From Klebsiella oxytoca (GTDB taxonomy: Bacteria; Pseudomonadota; Gammaproteobacteria; Enterobacterales; Enterobacteriaceae), in the NCBI RefSeq assembly GCF_009707385.1, contig NZ_CP046115.1, positions 2,046,001-2,110,000 of the forward strand: a DNA stretch of 64,000 nucleotides. Reading direction: 5' to 3'. The notes under the pieces were generated by a model that worked only from the letters and a program-made list of their open reading frames with translations, made no database searches and was not told where the DNA came from. The position numbers and the translations under genes were made by a program. Each line of letters starts with the position of its first letter. Positions within the stretch are counted from its first letter, which is position 1. Shown one piece after another: positions 52,444-60,483 of the stretch.

Positions 52444-53186
52444 TGGCCGCTGTTTGTATACAAGTGATCAATCCCAACACCAGCCCCGGCATGACGGAAA
52501 CCATCGGCGCCGCCGCGCGGGCGGTGGCCGCGCCGGGAACCGAGATTCTGGCGGTCTGCCCCGCCGAGGGCGTATCGTCAATTGAGGGCCACTTCGATGA
52601 AGCTATCGCCGCCGTCGGCGTGCTCGAGCAAATTAAGGCCGGTCGACAGCAGGGCGTTGATGGTCACGTGATCGCCTGTTTTGGCGACCCCGGGCTGCTG
52701 GCGGCGCGCGAGCTGGCGCAGGGGCCGGTGGTGGGGATTGCCGAAGCGGCGATGCATATGGCGACGCTGGTAGCCACCCGTTTCTCCATCGTGACCACGC
52801 TGCCGCGCACCCTGATTATCGCCCGCCACCTGCTGCACCAGTACGGTTTTCATGACCACTGCGCGGCCCTGCACGCCATCGATTTACCGGTGCTGGCGCT
52901 GGAGGACGGTAGCGGTGTGGCGCAGGAGAAGGTGCGCGCGCGCTGTATTCAGGCGCTAAAAGAGGACGGCTGCGGGGCCATCGTGCTGGGCTGCGGTGGG
53001 ATGGCGACGCTGGCTCAGGAGCTGACTCGCGAGCTGCGCGTACCGGTGATCGACGGCGTCAGCGCGGCGGTCAAAATGGTTGAGTCGCTGGTGGCGTTAG
53101 GCCTGTCGACCAGCAAGCAGGGCGATTTGGCCTTTCCGGAAAGCAAGGCGTTAAGCGGCAAATTTCAGGCATTAAACCCGTTTTAA
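52443..53186 (+). CDS. hpxA: Allantoin racemase HpxA
   Basis: A 247-residue Asp/Glu/hydantoin racemase. INPNTSPGMTETIG at the N-terminus, the first catalytic Cys in VIACFGDPGL and the second in IVLGCGGMATLA are the family signature. It interconverts allantoin enantiomers so that the stereospecific enzymes can use both. The ATG overlaps the hpxS stop. An exact copy of the candidate HpxS operator lies in its codons 4-7. Confidence 0.93.
   Translation: MAAVCIQVINPNTSPGMTETIGAAARAVAAPGTEILAVCPAEGVSSIEGHFDEAIAAVGVLEQIKAGRQQGVDGHVIACFGDPGLLAARELAQGPVVGIAEAAMHMATLVATRFSIVTTLPRTLIIARHLLHQYGFHDHCAALHAIDLPVLALEDGSGVAQEKVRARCIQALKEDGCGAIVLGCGGMATLAQELTRELRVPVIDGVSAAVKMVESLVALGLSTSKQGDLAFPESKALSGKFQALNPF
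52453..52463. promoter_or_regulatory. Intragenic copy of the candidate HpxS operator in hpxA
   Basis: TTTGTATACAA, identical to the promoter copy 792 bp to the left, falls in the first codons of hpxA (VCIQ). Confidence 0.5.
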
Positions 53187-53202
53187 ATTGAAGAGGTGGC
53201 AG

Positions 53203-54135
53203 ATGGCATTTTTGGCAGACGATTATCCGCGCGACCTGCGCGGCTACGGCGGACAGCCGCCGCACGCGCAATGGCCGAACAACGCGCGCATCGCCGTGCA
53301 GTTTGTTTTGAACTATGAAGAGGGCTCGGAAAACCACGTGCTGCACGGTGACGCCGGTTCCGAACAATTTCTGTCCGATATTATCGGCGCCGCCAGCTAT
53401 CCTGACCGCCATATGTCGATGGACTCATTATATGAGTACGGCAGCCGCACCGGTTTCTGGCGTATTCATAATGAGTTCAGCAAGCGTGGACTGCCGCTGA
53501 CCGTGTTCGGGGTCGCCATGGCGCTGGCGCGGCATCCCGAGGTGGTCGAGGCGATTAAAGCGGCGAACTATGACGTGGTCAGTCACGGCTGGCGCTGGAT
53601 CCATTACCAGAATATGTCCATTGAGCAGGAGCGGGAGCATCTTCATACAGCCGTTCAGGTATTAACCGACCTGTTTGGCAAACCGCCCACCGGCTGGTAC
53701 ACCGGGCGCGACAGCCCCAATACTCGCCAGCTGGTGGTGGAGCACGGCGGTTTTGATTACGACAGCGACTACTATGGCGACGATCTGCCGTTCTGGAGCG
53801 AAGTGGCGTGCGGCGACGGGACGCGTAAGCCGCACCTGATCGTGCCGTATACCCTCGACGCCAACGATATGCGCTTCGCCACCGCCCAGGGATTTAATAC
53901 CGCCGAGCAGTTTTACACCTATCTGAAAGACAGCTTTGATGTGCTGTATGAAGAGGGTGCCAGCGCGCCGAAGATGATGTCTATTGGTATGCACTGCCGC
54001 CTGCTGGGCCGCCCGGGCCGCTTCCGCGCGCTGCAGCGTTTCCTCGATTATGTTCAGCAGCACGACCAGGTTTGGGTCTGTACCCGTCAGCAGATCGCCG
54101 ACCACTGGCGCGAATTTCATCCGTTTAGAGGGTAA
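53203..54135 (+). CDS. hpxB: Allantoinase HpxB (PuuE, polysaccharide deacetylase family)
   Basis: A 310-residue metal-independent-type allantoinase related to chitin deacetylases. It has FLADDYPRDLRGYGG at the start, RIAVQFVLNYEEGSE, YDVVSHGWRWIHYQNM and GWYTGRDSPNTRQL. It hydrolyses allantoin to allantoate. The ATG at 53203, with GAGGTG before it, agrees with family starts; an in-frame ATG at 53188 is less likely. It converges on hpxZ across a REP-like pair. Confidence 0.94.
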   Translation: MAFLADDYPRDLRGYGGQPPHAQWPNNARIAVQFVLNYEEGSENHVLHGDAGSEQFLSDIIGAASYPDRHMSMDSLYEYGSRTGFWRIHNEFSKRGLPLTVFGVAMALARHPEVVEAIKAANYDVVSHGWRWIHYQNMSIEQEREHLHTAVQVLTDLFGKPPTGWYTGRDSPNTRQLVVEHGGFDYDSDYYGDDLPFWSEVACGDGTRKPHLIVPYTLDANDMRFATAQGFNTAEQFYTYLKDSFDVLYEEGASAPKMMSIGMHCRLLGRPGRFRALQRFLDYVQQHDQVWVCTRQQIADHWREFHPFRG

Positions 54136-54142
54136 AGTCGTT

Positions 54143-54235
54143 CCCCGGGTCGCGCCGCAAGCAGCTTACCCGGGCTACTGGACTGCAGGCGCGAGTTAAC
54201 CCGTAGCCCGGGGAAGCGTAGCGCAACCCGGGGGG
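54143..54235. repeat. Inverted REP-like pair between hpxB and hpxZ
   Basis: Two GC-rich palindromic units face each other: 54143-54178 ends ACCCGGGCTAC and 54203-54235 begins GTAGCCCGGGG. It is the third convergent junction in the hpx cluster with this repeat family. Confidence 0.8.
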
Positions 54236-54241
54236 ATTCCC

Positions 54242-54628
54242 TTAACTCATCAAACTGACCTGAGCGGCAACGATGCGCCAGCCAAAGGGGAAGCGCACCC
54301 AGGTTTGCTGCTGGCGGCCGATGCGCTCGCTGCCTGCGCGGGTAAATTCGGTGCTGCACACCGCGTAATCCTCACCAAAGGTGGTAATGGTGGTATGCCG
54401 CAGCTCGCGCTGCAGGCCGGCAGCCGGACGGACGGCGCGAAAGGCGCGTATTGCATCGATACCGTAAAGATTTTCCCCGGCCCCCAGCCGCACCGTGCGC
54501 TTATCGTGCCAGAACAGCTCATCCAGCACCGCGATATCGTTGCTCACCAGCGCTTCCTCATAGCGGTAAAACGCCGCCGTCACCTCGGCGAGGACCGACG
54601 GGCGATTAATCTGCTCTGGTGTCATCAT
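54242..54628 (-). CDS. hpxZ: Oxalurate catabolism protein HpxZ (DUF3225, NTF2-like)
   Basis: A 128-residue protein of the DUF3225/AtzH group with an NTF2-like fold (VTAAFYRYEEALVSNDIAVLDELFWHD, then FRAVRPAAGLQRELR). The family accompanies amidases of the AtzE/HpxY type; HpxZ is needed for oxalurate use in K. pneumoniae, but its chemistry is not settled. The start overlaps hpxY by 4 nt; two consecutive ATG codons are possible starts. Confidence 0.9.
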   Translation of the reverse strand: MMTPEQINRPSVLAEVTAAFYRYEEALVSNDIAVLDELFWHDKRTVRLGAGENLYGIDAIRAFRAVRPAAGLQRELRHTTITTFGEDYAVCSTEFTRAGSERIGRQQQTWVRFPFGWRIVAAQVSLMS

Positions 54629-56022
54629 GCCGCGACCTCCGCTGGACGGGCGTCGGTGATGCCCATCTCTTCCAGCGCCCGCGCCGCGCGCAGGCAGGCT
54701 TGTTCGTTAAAGGGCGCGGCAATCAGCTGCAGACCAATCGGCTGCCCGCTCGTCGTGCGCAGCGGTACCGTGACGACCGGCAGGCCAAGGAAGGAAATCG
54801 GCTGGGTCAACATTCCCATACTGGCGCGAATCGGCAGCGGCTGGCCGTTGATCTCCATGGTTTGCGCGCCGATGAGCGTCGCGCTGCACGGTGTGGCCGG
54901 GGCGATCAGCACATCCGCATGACTGAACAGGGTTTTAAATGCCTGCTGCGCGTGGCGCCGGAAGCGCTGGGCCTGAAGGTACCAGGCCGACGGGATCATT
55001 GCGCCCGCCAGCAGGCGCTCGCGGGAGTTCGGCTCAAAACGTTCGGGCTGGCTCCGCAGCGCGGGCAGGTACTGGTTACCGCCCTCGGCGGCGCTGATAA
55101 TAAACGCCGCCGAGCGGGCCAGTTCGGCCTCCGGGAACATCAGCTCCTCATGCGCCTCTAGGGCGCGGGCAACGCTGGCAACCGCCGCACGGGCATCGTC
55201 ATCGCACCATGTCGTAAAATAGCCGCCGAGCGCGGCGCAGCGCAGGCCATCGAGACCACGCTGCAGCAGATTGATCGTGCGCTCGCTGGCCTTGTCGGCC
55301 TGAAAACCATCGGCGGGATCGCGACCCTGCAGCGCGTCGTAAACCGCCGCAAGATCGCCGACGCTGCGGGCAAACGGGCCAATATGGTCAAGGCTGGCGA
55401 CGAACGGATGGCTGCCGGAACGCGACAGACGGCTGAAGGTCGGCTTCAGACCAAAAATCCCGCACAGCGAGGCCGGGACGCGGATGGAGCCGTTGGTATC
55501 GCTGCCCAACGAAAAATGCACCAGCCCGGCAGCCACCGCGGCCGCCGATCCGCCAGAAGAGCCGCCGGCGATGCGCGAAAGATCGTGCGGGTTATGCGTC
55601 GCCCCGTAGTGGCTGTTTTCGGTGGTAAAACCGTAGGCGTAGGCATCCATATTCAGCATGCCGGAGAGCAGCGCGCCCGCGCTGTGCAGCTGGCGTACCG
55701 CCCAGCTATCGGCAGTTGCCGCAGGACGCTCGCTTAGCAGTCGTGCTCCGGCAAGCGTCGTGTGTCCGGCAACATCGAACAGATTTTTTACCGCGTAAGG
55801 AACGCCTGCCAGCGCGGGGAGGGGCTTTTTTTCCCGCCGCAGGGTGTCGATATTCTCCGCCTCAGCCAGCATGCGTTTTTCGCTGACGTGGGTCCAGGCG
55901 TTGATTTGCGGATTAACCCGCGCGATGTTCTCCAGCGTGTGGCGGGCAATCTCTTTGGCGCTGAGCTCACCGGTGCCCAGCGCATGCTGTATGTCATGAA
56001 TCGTCATTTCAGGCAGCTTCAT
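54625..56022 (-). CDS. hpxY: AtzE-family amidase HpxY
   Basis: A 465-residue amidase-signature enzyme. The Ser-cisSer-Lys triad is visible: Lys in VPYAVKNLFDVAG and the two Ser in IAGGSSGGSAAAVAAGL with SDTNGSIRVPASLCG. It is of the AtzE/GatA type and needs its small partner HpxX. In Klebsiella hpxWXYZ serves oxalurate degradation (oxalurate to oxamate and onward). It overlaps hpxX and hpxZ by 4 nt each. Confidence 0.92.
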   Translation of the reverse strand: MKLPEMTIHDIQHALGTGELSAKEIARHTLENIARVNPQINAWTHVSEKRMLAEAENIDTLRREKKPLPALAGVPYAVKNLFDVAGHTTLAGARLLSERPAATADSWAVRQLHSAGALLSGMLNMDAYAYGFTTENSHYGATHNPHDLSRIAGGSSGGSAAAVAAGLVHFSLGSDTNGSIRVPASLCGIFGLKPTFSRLSRSGSHPFVASLDHIGPFARSVGDLAAVYDALQGRDPADGFQADKASERTINLLQRGLDGLRCAALGGYFTTWCDDDARAAVASVARALEAHEELMFPEAELARSAAFIISAAEGGNQYLPALRSQPERFEPNSRERLLAGAMIPSAWYLQAQRFRRHAQQAFKTLFSHADVLIAPATPCSATLIGAQTMEINGQPLPIRASMGMLTQPISFLGLPVVTVPLRTTSGQPIGLQLIAAPFNEQACLRAARALEEMGITDARPAEVAA

Positions 56023-56210
56023 GCTTTATAGACTCCGGCGATTTCGACGCGCTCGTCGAGGGGATAGGCCAGCAGCGGCCCGGCCATGGCGGCAATGCGG
56101 CTAAACTGGATTCTGAGCTCTGCGCGGCGCGTATCGTCCAGCTCCAGCGCCAGCAGCTGTTCCATTTGTGTGAGGTAAGCGTCCCATTCGTTGTGCGGTA
56201 TGTTCATCAT
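56019..56210 (-). CDS. hpxX: HpxX, small amidase partner (AtzG/GatC-like)
   Basis: A 63-residue helical protein (WDAYLTQMEQLLALELDDTR, IAAMAGPLLAYPLDERVEIA). It belongs to the AtzG/DUF4089 group, which wraps around AtzE-type amidases as GatC does around GatA. It lies between hpxW (6 bp) and hpxY (4-nt overlap). Confidence 0.88.
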   Translation of the reverse strand: MMNIPHNEWDAYLTQMEQLLALELDDTRRAELRIQFSRIAAMAGPLLAYPLDERVEIAGVYKA

Positions 56211-56216
56211 CGGCTC

Positions 56217-57800
56217 CTAATATCCGGCGGCGGAGCCGTTGCTGCGCGGATCGCTGGCCCCCTCAAACAGGCCGTTGGGATGACGAACAATCGCTCCCGC
56301 ATGGCCCATGGCTTCGCTAAAATCGGCCAGTACTTCAACGTCATGCCCCAGCTCGCGCAGGCGGGCGATGCTGTCAGCGCTGAAGCGGCCTTCCAGCTTC
56401 AGCGAGTCGGAGGTCTGTCCCCAGGTACGCCCAAGCAGCCAGCGTGGTCGGGTGATGCTTTCCTGCAGCGGCGCGTTTTGCATGACGTAGCGGGTGAAGA
56501 TAGCGGCCTGGGTTTGCGGCTGACCGTCGCCGCCCATCGATCCGTACACCATCACCCGGCCATCGCTTAGCCGCGCGGCGGCGGGATTCAGAGTGTGAAA
56601 CGGCTGTTTGCCGGGCGCCAGCGCCAGCAGGTGGCTCGGGTCGAGGCTGAACGATGCCCCGCGGTTCTGCCAGACAATGCCGCTCTCCGGCAGCACTACG
56701 CCGCTGCCGAATTCGTGGTACAGGCTTTGGATAAAGGAGACCGCCAGCCCGCTTTTATCGATCACCCCCATCCAGACGGTATCGCCCGGGCCTTTGCCCG
56801 TGCCCCACGGAGCCGCCCGCTGGTCGTCGATGTTATCCGCCAGCGGCTGCAGCGCCGCCGGTGTCAGCAGGCTCTGGATATCGACATCAAGGTGGCGCGG
56901 ATCGGTGATATGCGCGTCGCGCAGGCCGAAGGCCAGCTTGGTCGCCTCCACAATACGGTGGACGGTCATCGCATCGTCGGCGTCGGCCATCGCCAGCCGG
57001 TCGGTGATGCCGAGGATCGCCAGCGAAACCAGCCCCTGGGTCGGCGGCGCGAGGTTCCACAGTTCGCCGTGCTGATGTTCGAGCCTGAGCGGTTGCGGGC
57101 GGCGGGCGCGGTGCTGCTGCAGGTCGCTGAGAGTCACCGGCAGTCCGTACTTTTCCATACCGCGGGCCAGCTGCGCCGCCAGCGGCCCGCGATAGAAGCT
57201 GTCTAAGCCTTCTTCGGTTAATCGGCGCAGGGTGTTCGCCAGCGCCGGCTGCAAAAAGCGGCTGCCGGCCTTCGGCGGCTGGCCGTCCACCAGAAAGGTT
57301 TCGGCGAATCCGGGCTGATCCCGCAGCTCGTTGAATTTACCGGCGGTGGCGCTGGCCTGCGAGGCGGTAACCGGGATACCGTTCGCGGCGTAGCCGATAG
57401 CATCCTCCAGCAGACGCCCCAGAGGCAGTTCGCGACCGGTCAACTCATACGATATCTTAAGCGCTTCGTCCCAGCCGCTGACGGTGCCCGCCACGGTCAG
57501 CGCTGCCTGCGGGCCACGATGGGGAATGTGCGCCAGCCCGGCGTAGGCCTGCGGCGTCGCCTGCGAACCCGCCGCGCCGCTGGCGTCAATGGCGATGGGG
57601 TCGCCCTCGGGCGGCACGATAAGCCAGAAACCATCGCCGCCGAGGCCGTTCATATGCGGATAAACCACCGCAATGGTCGCGGCGGCGGCAACCATGGCTT
57701 CGATGGCGCTTCCGCCTTCGCGCAGTACCGCCAGCGCGCTTTGGCTGGCCAGATGATGGGGGGCGACCGCCATCCCGTGGGCGGCAACATGACTTTGCAT
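56217..57800 (-). CDS. hpxW: Oxamate amidohydrolase HpxW (Ntn-hydrolase)
   Basis: A 527-residue protein of the gamma-glutamyltranspeptidase family. It matures by self-cleavage before a Thr, here Thr341 in KGPGDTVWMGVIDKSG, leaving a small subunit with the N-terminal catalytic Thr and the GSMGGDGQPQTQA oxyanion region. K. pneumoniae HpxW hydrolyses oxamate to oxalate and ammonia and is not a true GGT. No signal peptide is seen, unlike periplasmic GGT. First gene of leftward hpxWXYZ, with a sigma-54-like promoter upstream. Confidence 0.93.
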   Translation of the reverse strand: MQSHVAAHGMAVAPHHLASQSALAVLREGGSAIEAMVAAAATIAVVYPHMNGLGGDGFWLIVPPEGDPIAIDASGAAGSQATPQAYAGLAHIPHRGPQAALTVAGTVSGWDEALKISYELTGRELPLGRLLEDAIGYAANGIPVTASQASATAGKFNELRDQPGFAETFLVDGQPPKAGSRFLQPALANTLRRLTEEGLDSFYRGPLAAQLARGMEKYGLPVTLSDLQQHRARRPQPLRLEHQHGELWNLAPPTQGLVSLAILGITDRLAMADADDAMTVHRIVEATKLAFGLRDAHITDPRHLDVDIQSLLTPAALQPLADNIDDQRAAPWGTGKGPGDTVWMGVIDKSGLAVSFIQSLYHEFGSGVVLPESGIVWQNRGASFSLDPSHLLALAPGKQPFHTLNPAAARLSDGRVMVYGSMGGDGQPQTQAAIFTRYVMQNAPLQESITRPRWLLGRTWGQTSDSLKLEGRFSADSIARLRELGHDVEVLADFSEAMGHAGAIVRHPNGLFEGASDPRSNGSAAGY

Positions 57801-57837
57801 GACTTTTCCTCAATTAAGCGACTCGTCCGCTGAGGGT

Positions 57838-57853
57838 TGCAAAAGCTGTTCCA
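57838..57853 (-). promoter_or_regulatory. Sigma-54 promoter candidate of hpxWXYZ
   Basis: On the minus strand TGGAAC-AGCTT-TTGCA matches TGGCAC-N5-TTGCA with one difference, and GG/GC spacing is correct. It lies 38 bp before the hpxW start. Confidence 0.6.
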
Positions 57854-57857
57854 TATC

Positions 57858-57873
57858 TGAACGTAAAGTTTCA
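57858..57873. promoter_or_regulatory. TGAAAC inverted repeat at the hpxW promoter
   Basis: On the minus strand TGAAACTTTACGTTCA is a near-palindrome with TGAAC/GTTCA arms, 4 bp upstream of the sigma-54 -24 box. TGAAAC also starts the motif shared by the hpxU and hpxF leaders, so it may be an HpxU site. Confidence 0.35.
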
Positions 57874-57944
57874 GCCGCTGCCGACACCGCGCATTTTTTG
57901 CGGAACTGGCATGCATTATGAAAGCTGATACGGTTATGATGCGG

Positions 57945-57955
57945 TGAAACAAAAG
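57945..57955 (+). promoter_or_regulatory. Candidate HpxU site before hpxU
   Basis: TGAAACAAAAG, 13 bp before the hpxU ATG. The same 11 bases occur in reverse orientation at 58989-58999 in the hpxF leader. RpiR proteins commonly repress their own and neighbouring genes. Confidence 0.45.
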
Positions 57956-57968
57956 TTACAGAGGTCTT

Positions 57969-58808
57969 ATGCAACAGCTTGATGAACGACTCAAAGAGCA
58001 GTACCCGTCTTTATCACCGCAGGAACAGCGGGTGGCGGATTTTATTTTCGATCATTTTGATGACCTGATTAGCTATAACAGCGCAGAGCTGGCGCAGCTC
58101 AGCGGCGTGTCGAAAGCCACGGTCAGCCGGCTGTTCAAGCGCCTGGGCTATGAAAAGTATAAGGATATGCGCGATGAGCTGCGTACCCTGCGCCAGAGCG
58201 GTATGCCGCTGACCGATAATCGCGATGCGGTGCAGGGCAACACCCTGCTGGCGCGCCACTATAAACAGGAGATGGCTAACCTGACCCAGTGGGTTAACAC
58301 CCTGGATGCACAGCAGTTTGCCGAGTCGATTCAGGCAATGGTTGCCGCCCGGCGCATTGTGATTGTCGGCATGCGAAACGCTTATCCTGCGGCGCTGCAT
58401 CTGCGTCAGCAGCTGTTACAGGCGCGCGGGCAGGTGCAGGTGCTGCCGCAGCCGGGACAAAGCTTAAGCGAGGAGCTGGTGGATTTAACCGCCGAGGATC
58501 TGGTGGTGGTGATGGCATTCCGCCGCCGACCGCGGATTATCCGTCCGCTACTGCAGCAGCTGCAGAGCAGCGATATTCCGGCGCTGCTGATGTGCGAGCC
58601 GCAGGCCCACGGCCTGTTTCCGCTGGCGCGCTGGCGGCTTTGCGCGCCGCTGGATAGCGTGTCGGCCTACGACAGCTACGCCTCGGTCAACAGCCTGATC
58701 AATCTGCTGTCGAACGCCTTTTTGCATGAAATTCTCGATAAAGGCCGCCCGCGCATTCACGATATCGCCACCCTTTACCAGCAGCTGGACGAACTGGAAC
58801 AACGATAA
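57969..58808 (+). CDS. hpxU: RpiR-family repressor HpxU
   Basis: A 279-residue regulator: N-terminal RpiR HTH (LSPQEQRVADFIFDHFDDLIS, LAQLSGVSKATVSRLFKRLGYEKY) and a C-terminal SIS sugar-isomerase-type domain (RRIVIVGMRNAYPAALHLRQQLL, DLVVVMAFRRRP, YDSYASVNSLINLL). HpxU is described as the RpiR-type repressor of the allantoate genes in K. pneumoniae. It stands divergent from hpxWXYZ and upstream of hpxFGHIJK, so it can control both. Confidence 0.93.
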   Translation: MQQLDERLKEQYPSLSPQEQRVADFIFDHFDDLISYNSAELAQLSGVSKATVSRLFKRLGYEKYKDMRDELRTLRQSGMPLTDNRDAVQGNTLLARHYKQEMANLTQWVNTLDAQQFAESIQAMVAARRIVIVGMRNAYPAALHLRQQLLQARGQVQVLPQPGQSLSEELVDLTAEDLVVVMAFRRRPRIIRPLLQQLQSSDIPALLMCEPQAHGLFPLARWRLCAPLDSVSAYDSYASVNSLINLLSNAFLHEILDKGRPRIHDIATLYQQLDELEQR

Positions 58809-58812
58809 TGGG

Positions 58813-58845
58813 GCGCCAGCGTGGTGCCTTGCATTGTTCTGGTGC
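58813..58845 (+). promoter_or_regulatory. NtrC-like enhancer pair before hpxF
   Basis: GCGCC-AGCGT-GGTGC (58813-58827, one mismatch to GCACC-N5-GGTGC) and GCATT-GTTCT-GGTGC (58831-58845, two mismatches) lie 18 bp apart, about 140-160 bp upstream of the expected sigma-54 start. That is the classical enhancer distance. Confidence 0.65.
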
Positions 58846-58954
58846 GATAGAATAGTGGGAGAATGCGCTGCCATTTCCTCCCACACCTCTACTTTCCTTT
58901 GTATTACCTGCTGTTATTTGCCTTTTCAGCGACCGCATTACGCTGGAACTTTTC

Positions 58955-58970
58955 TGGCACATTAGTTGCA
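58955..58970 (+). promoter_or_regulatory. Sigma-54 promoter of hpxFGHIJK
   Basis: TGGCAC-ATTAG-TTGCA is an exact match to the sigma-54 -24/-12 consensus. It is 52 bp before the hpxF start, with transcription expected from about 58982. Confidence 0.88.
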
Positions 58971-58988
58971 AAAGTGGATTTAAAGAAT

Positions 58989-58999
58989 CTTTTGTTTCA
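58989..58999 (-). promoter_or_regulatory. Candidate HpxU site in the hpxF leader
   Basis: CTTTTGTTTCA on the plus strand, i.e. the exact reverse complement of the motif at 57945-57955. It sits just downstream of the expected sigma-54 start, a typical place for a repressor. Confidence 0.45.
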
Positions 59000-59022
59000 T
59001 GCTAACGTAACGGGTAAACATC

Positions 59023-59808
59023 ATGAAAAAACTATTGATCGCACTGGCCGGGGCCGCCTGTCTGTTAACCAATCTGTCAGCGGCGAAGGCTGACCAGCTC
59101 CAGGATATTGAAAAGCGCGGCGTGATCCGTATTGCGGTGCCGCAGGATTTCCCGCCGTTTGGCTCGGTGGGCACCGACCTTCAGCCGCAGGGTTACGACA
59201 TCGATATGGCGCGCTATCTTGCCAAAGAGATGAAGCTCAAGCTGCAGCTGGTGCCGGTGACCAGCGCCAACCGCGTGCCTTATCTGCAAACCGATAAGGT
59301 AGATCTGGTGATTTCCAGCCTCGGTAAAAACGCCGAACGCGAAAAGGTGATCGATTTTAGCCGCGCCTACGCGCCGTTCTTCCTCGGCGTATTTGGCGCG
59401 AAAGGCGCTGAGCTGAAAGACCCGGCGGCGCTGAGCGGTAAAAGCGTTGGCGTAACCCGCGGCGCGGTGGAGGACATGGTGCTGACCAGCGTGGCGCCGA
59501 AAGAGGCGCAGATTAAGCGCTACGAAGACAACAACACCACGCTGTCGGCGTACCTTTCCGGTCAGGTGCAGTATGTGGCTACCGGTAACCTGGTAGTGGC
59601 GGCCATCTCCCGGCAGAACGCCGATAAAGCGCCGGTGCCGAGCTTTATGCTGAAGGATTCGCCGTGCTTTATCGGCCTGAAAAAGAACCAACCAGCCCTG
59701 AAGGCGAAAGTGGATGCGCTGATTGAGCAGGGGGTAAAAGACGGTACCCTCAACGGGTTGTCTGAGAAGTGGCTGAAAGCGCCGCTGCCTGCCAGCCTCG
59801 GCGCGTAA
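59023..59808 (+). CDS. hpxF: ABC transporter periplasmic binding protein HpxF
   Basis: A 261-residue amino-acid-type (family 3) solute-binding protein. The signal peptide MKKLLIALAGAACLLTNL.. ends near AKA at residue 23. The mature chain starts with LQDIEKRGVIRIAVPQDFPPFGSVG and includes LVPVTSANRVPYLQTDKVDLVIS and GVTRGAVEDM. First gene of the hpxFGHIJK operon, directly behind an exact sigma-54 promoter. The substrate is presumably allantoate or a related ureide, on context. Confidence 0.88.
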   Translation: MKKLLIALAGAACLLTNLSAAKADQLQDIEKRGVIRIAVPQDFPPFGSVGTDLQPQGYDIDMARYLAKEMKLKLQLVPVTSANRVPYLQTDKVDLVISSLGKNAEREKVIDFSRAYAPFFLGVFGAKGAELKDPAALSGKSVGVTRGAVEDMVLTSVAPKEAQIKRYEDNNTTLSAYLSGQVQYVATGNLVVAAISRQNADKAPVPSFMLKDSPCFIGLKKNQPALKAKVDALIEQGVKDGTLNGLSEKWLKAPLPASLGA

Positions 59809-59817
59809 GGTCCGGGC

Positions 59818-60483
59818 ATGACGGAGCAACTTCATTTCTCTGCGCTCTGGCCGCACTGGCCGGAGCTGCTGGCGGGGCTGTGGGTGACCATCCAGCTAAC
59901 GGTGCTGGCGACGGTCGGTGGCCTGATGATTGGCATCTTCGGCGCCGCCATCCGCAGCGGGCGGCCCACGTGGTTCAGCCGGATGTGGGGCGGGTATGTC
60001 GAACTGATTCGCAACACGCCGTTTGTGGTCCAGCTGTTTTTTATCGTTTTTGGCTTACCGAACCTGGGGCTAAAGATGACGGCGGGCGAGGCCGCTCTGC
60101 TGGCGATGGTGGTCAATCTTGGGGCCTACAGTACCGAGATCGTGCGCGCCGGTATTCAGGTCACGCCGAAAGGGCAGTGGGAGGTGGGGCGCGTGCTGGG
60201 GCTGACCCGGACGCAGACCTTTATTCAGGTGATTCTGCCGCCCGCGCTGCAGCGCATTTATCCGGCGCTGGTGAGCCAGTGCATTATCGTCATGCTCGGT
60301 TCGTCGGTAGTGTCGCAGGTCTCTTATGAAGAGCTGACCTTCGCCGCCAACCTGATCCAGTCGCGCACCTTCCTCAGCTTTGAGGTCTATCTGGTGACGA
60401 CGGGAATTTATTTAGTGTTGTCGATAACGATGCGCCAGCTGCTGCTGGCGGCAGGACGTAAATGGCTGGGGGTGCAGGCATGA
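59818..60483 (+). CDS. hpxG: ABC transporter permease HpxG
   Basis: A 221-residue polar-amino-acid-type permease with about five membrane segments and the EAA loop RAGIQVTPKGQWEVGRVLGLTR. It pairs with the second permease HpxH, whose start overlaps its stop. It lies 9 bp after hpxF. Confidence 0.9.
   Translation: MTEQLHFSALWPHWPELLAGLWVTIQLTVLATVGGLMIGIFGAAIRSGRPTWFSRMWGGYVELIRNTPFVVQLFFIVFGLPNLGLKMTAGEAALLAMVVNLGAYSTEIVRAGIQVTPKGQWEVGRVLGLTRTQTFIQVILPPALQRIYPALVSQCIIVMLGSSVVSQVSYEELTFAANLIQSRTFLSFEVYLVTTGIYLVLSITMRQLLLAAGRKWLGVQA

Noticed and set aside
56217..57800. Gamma-glutamyltranspeptidase (glutathione metabolism)
   Set aside because: It lacks a signal peptide and sits in hpxWXYZ, where the K. 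pneumoniae homologue is an oxamate amidohydrolase.
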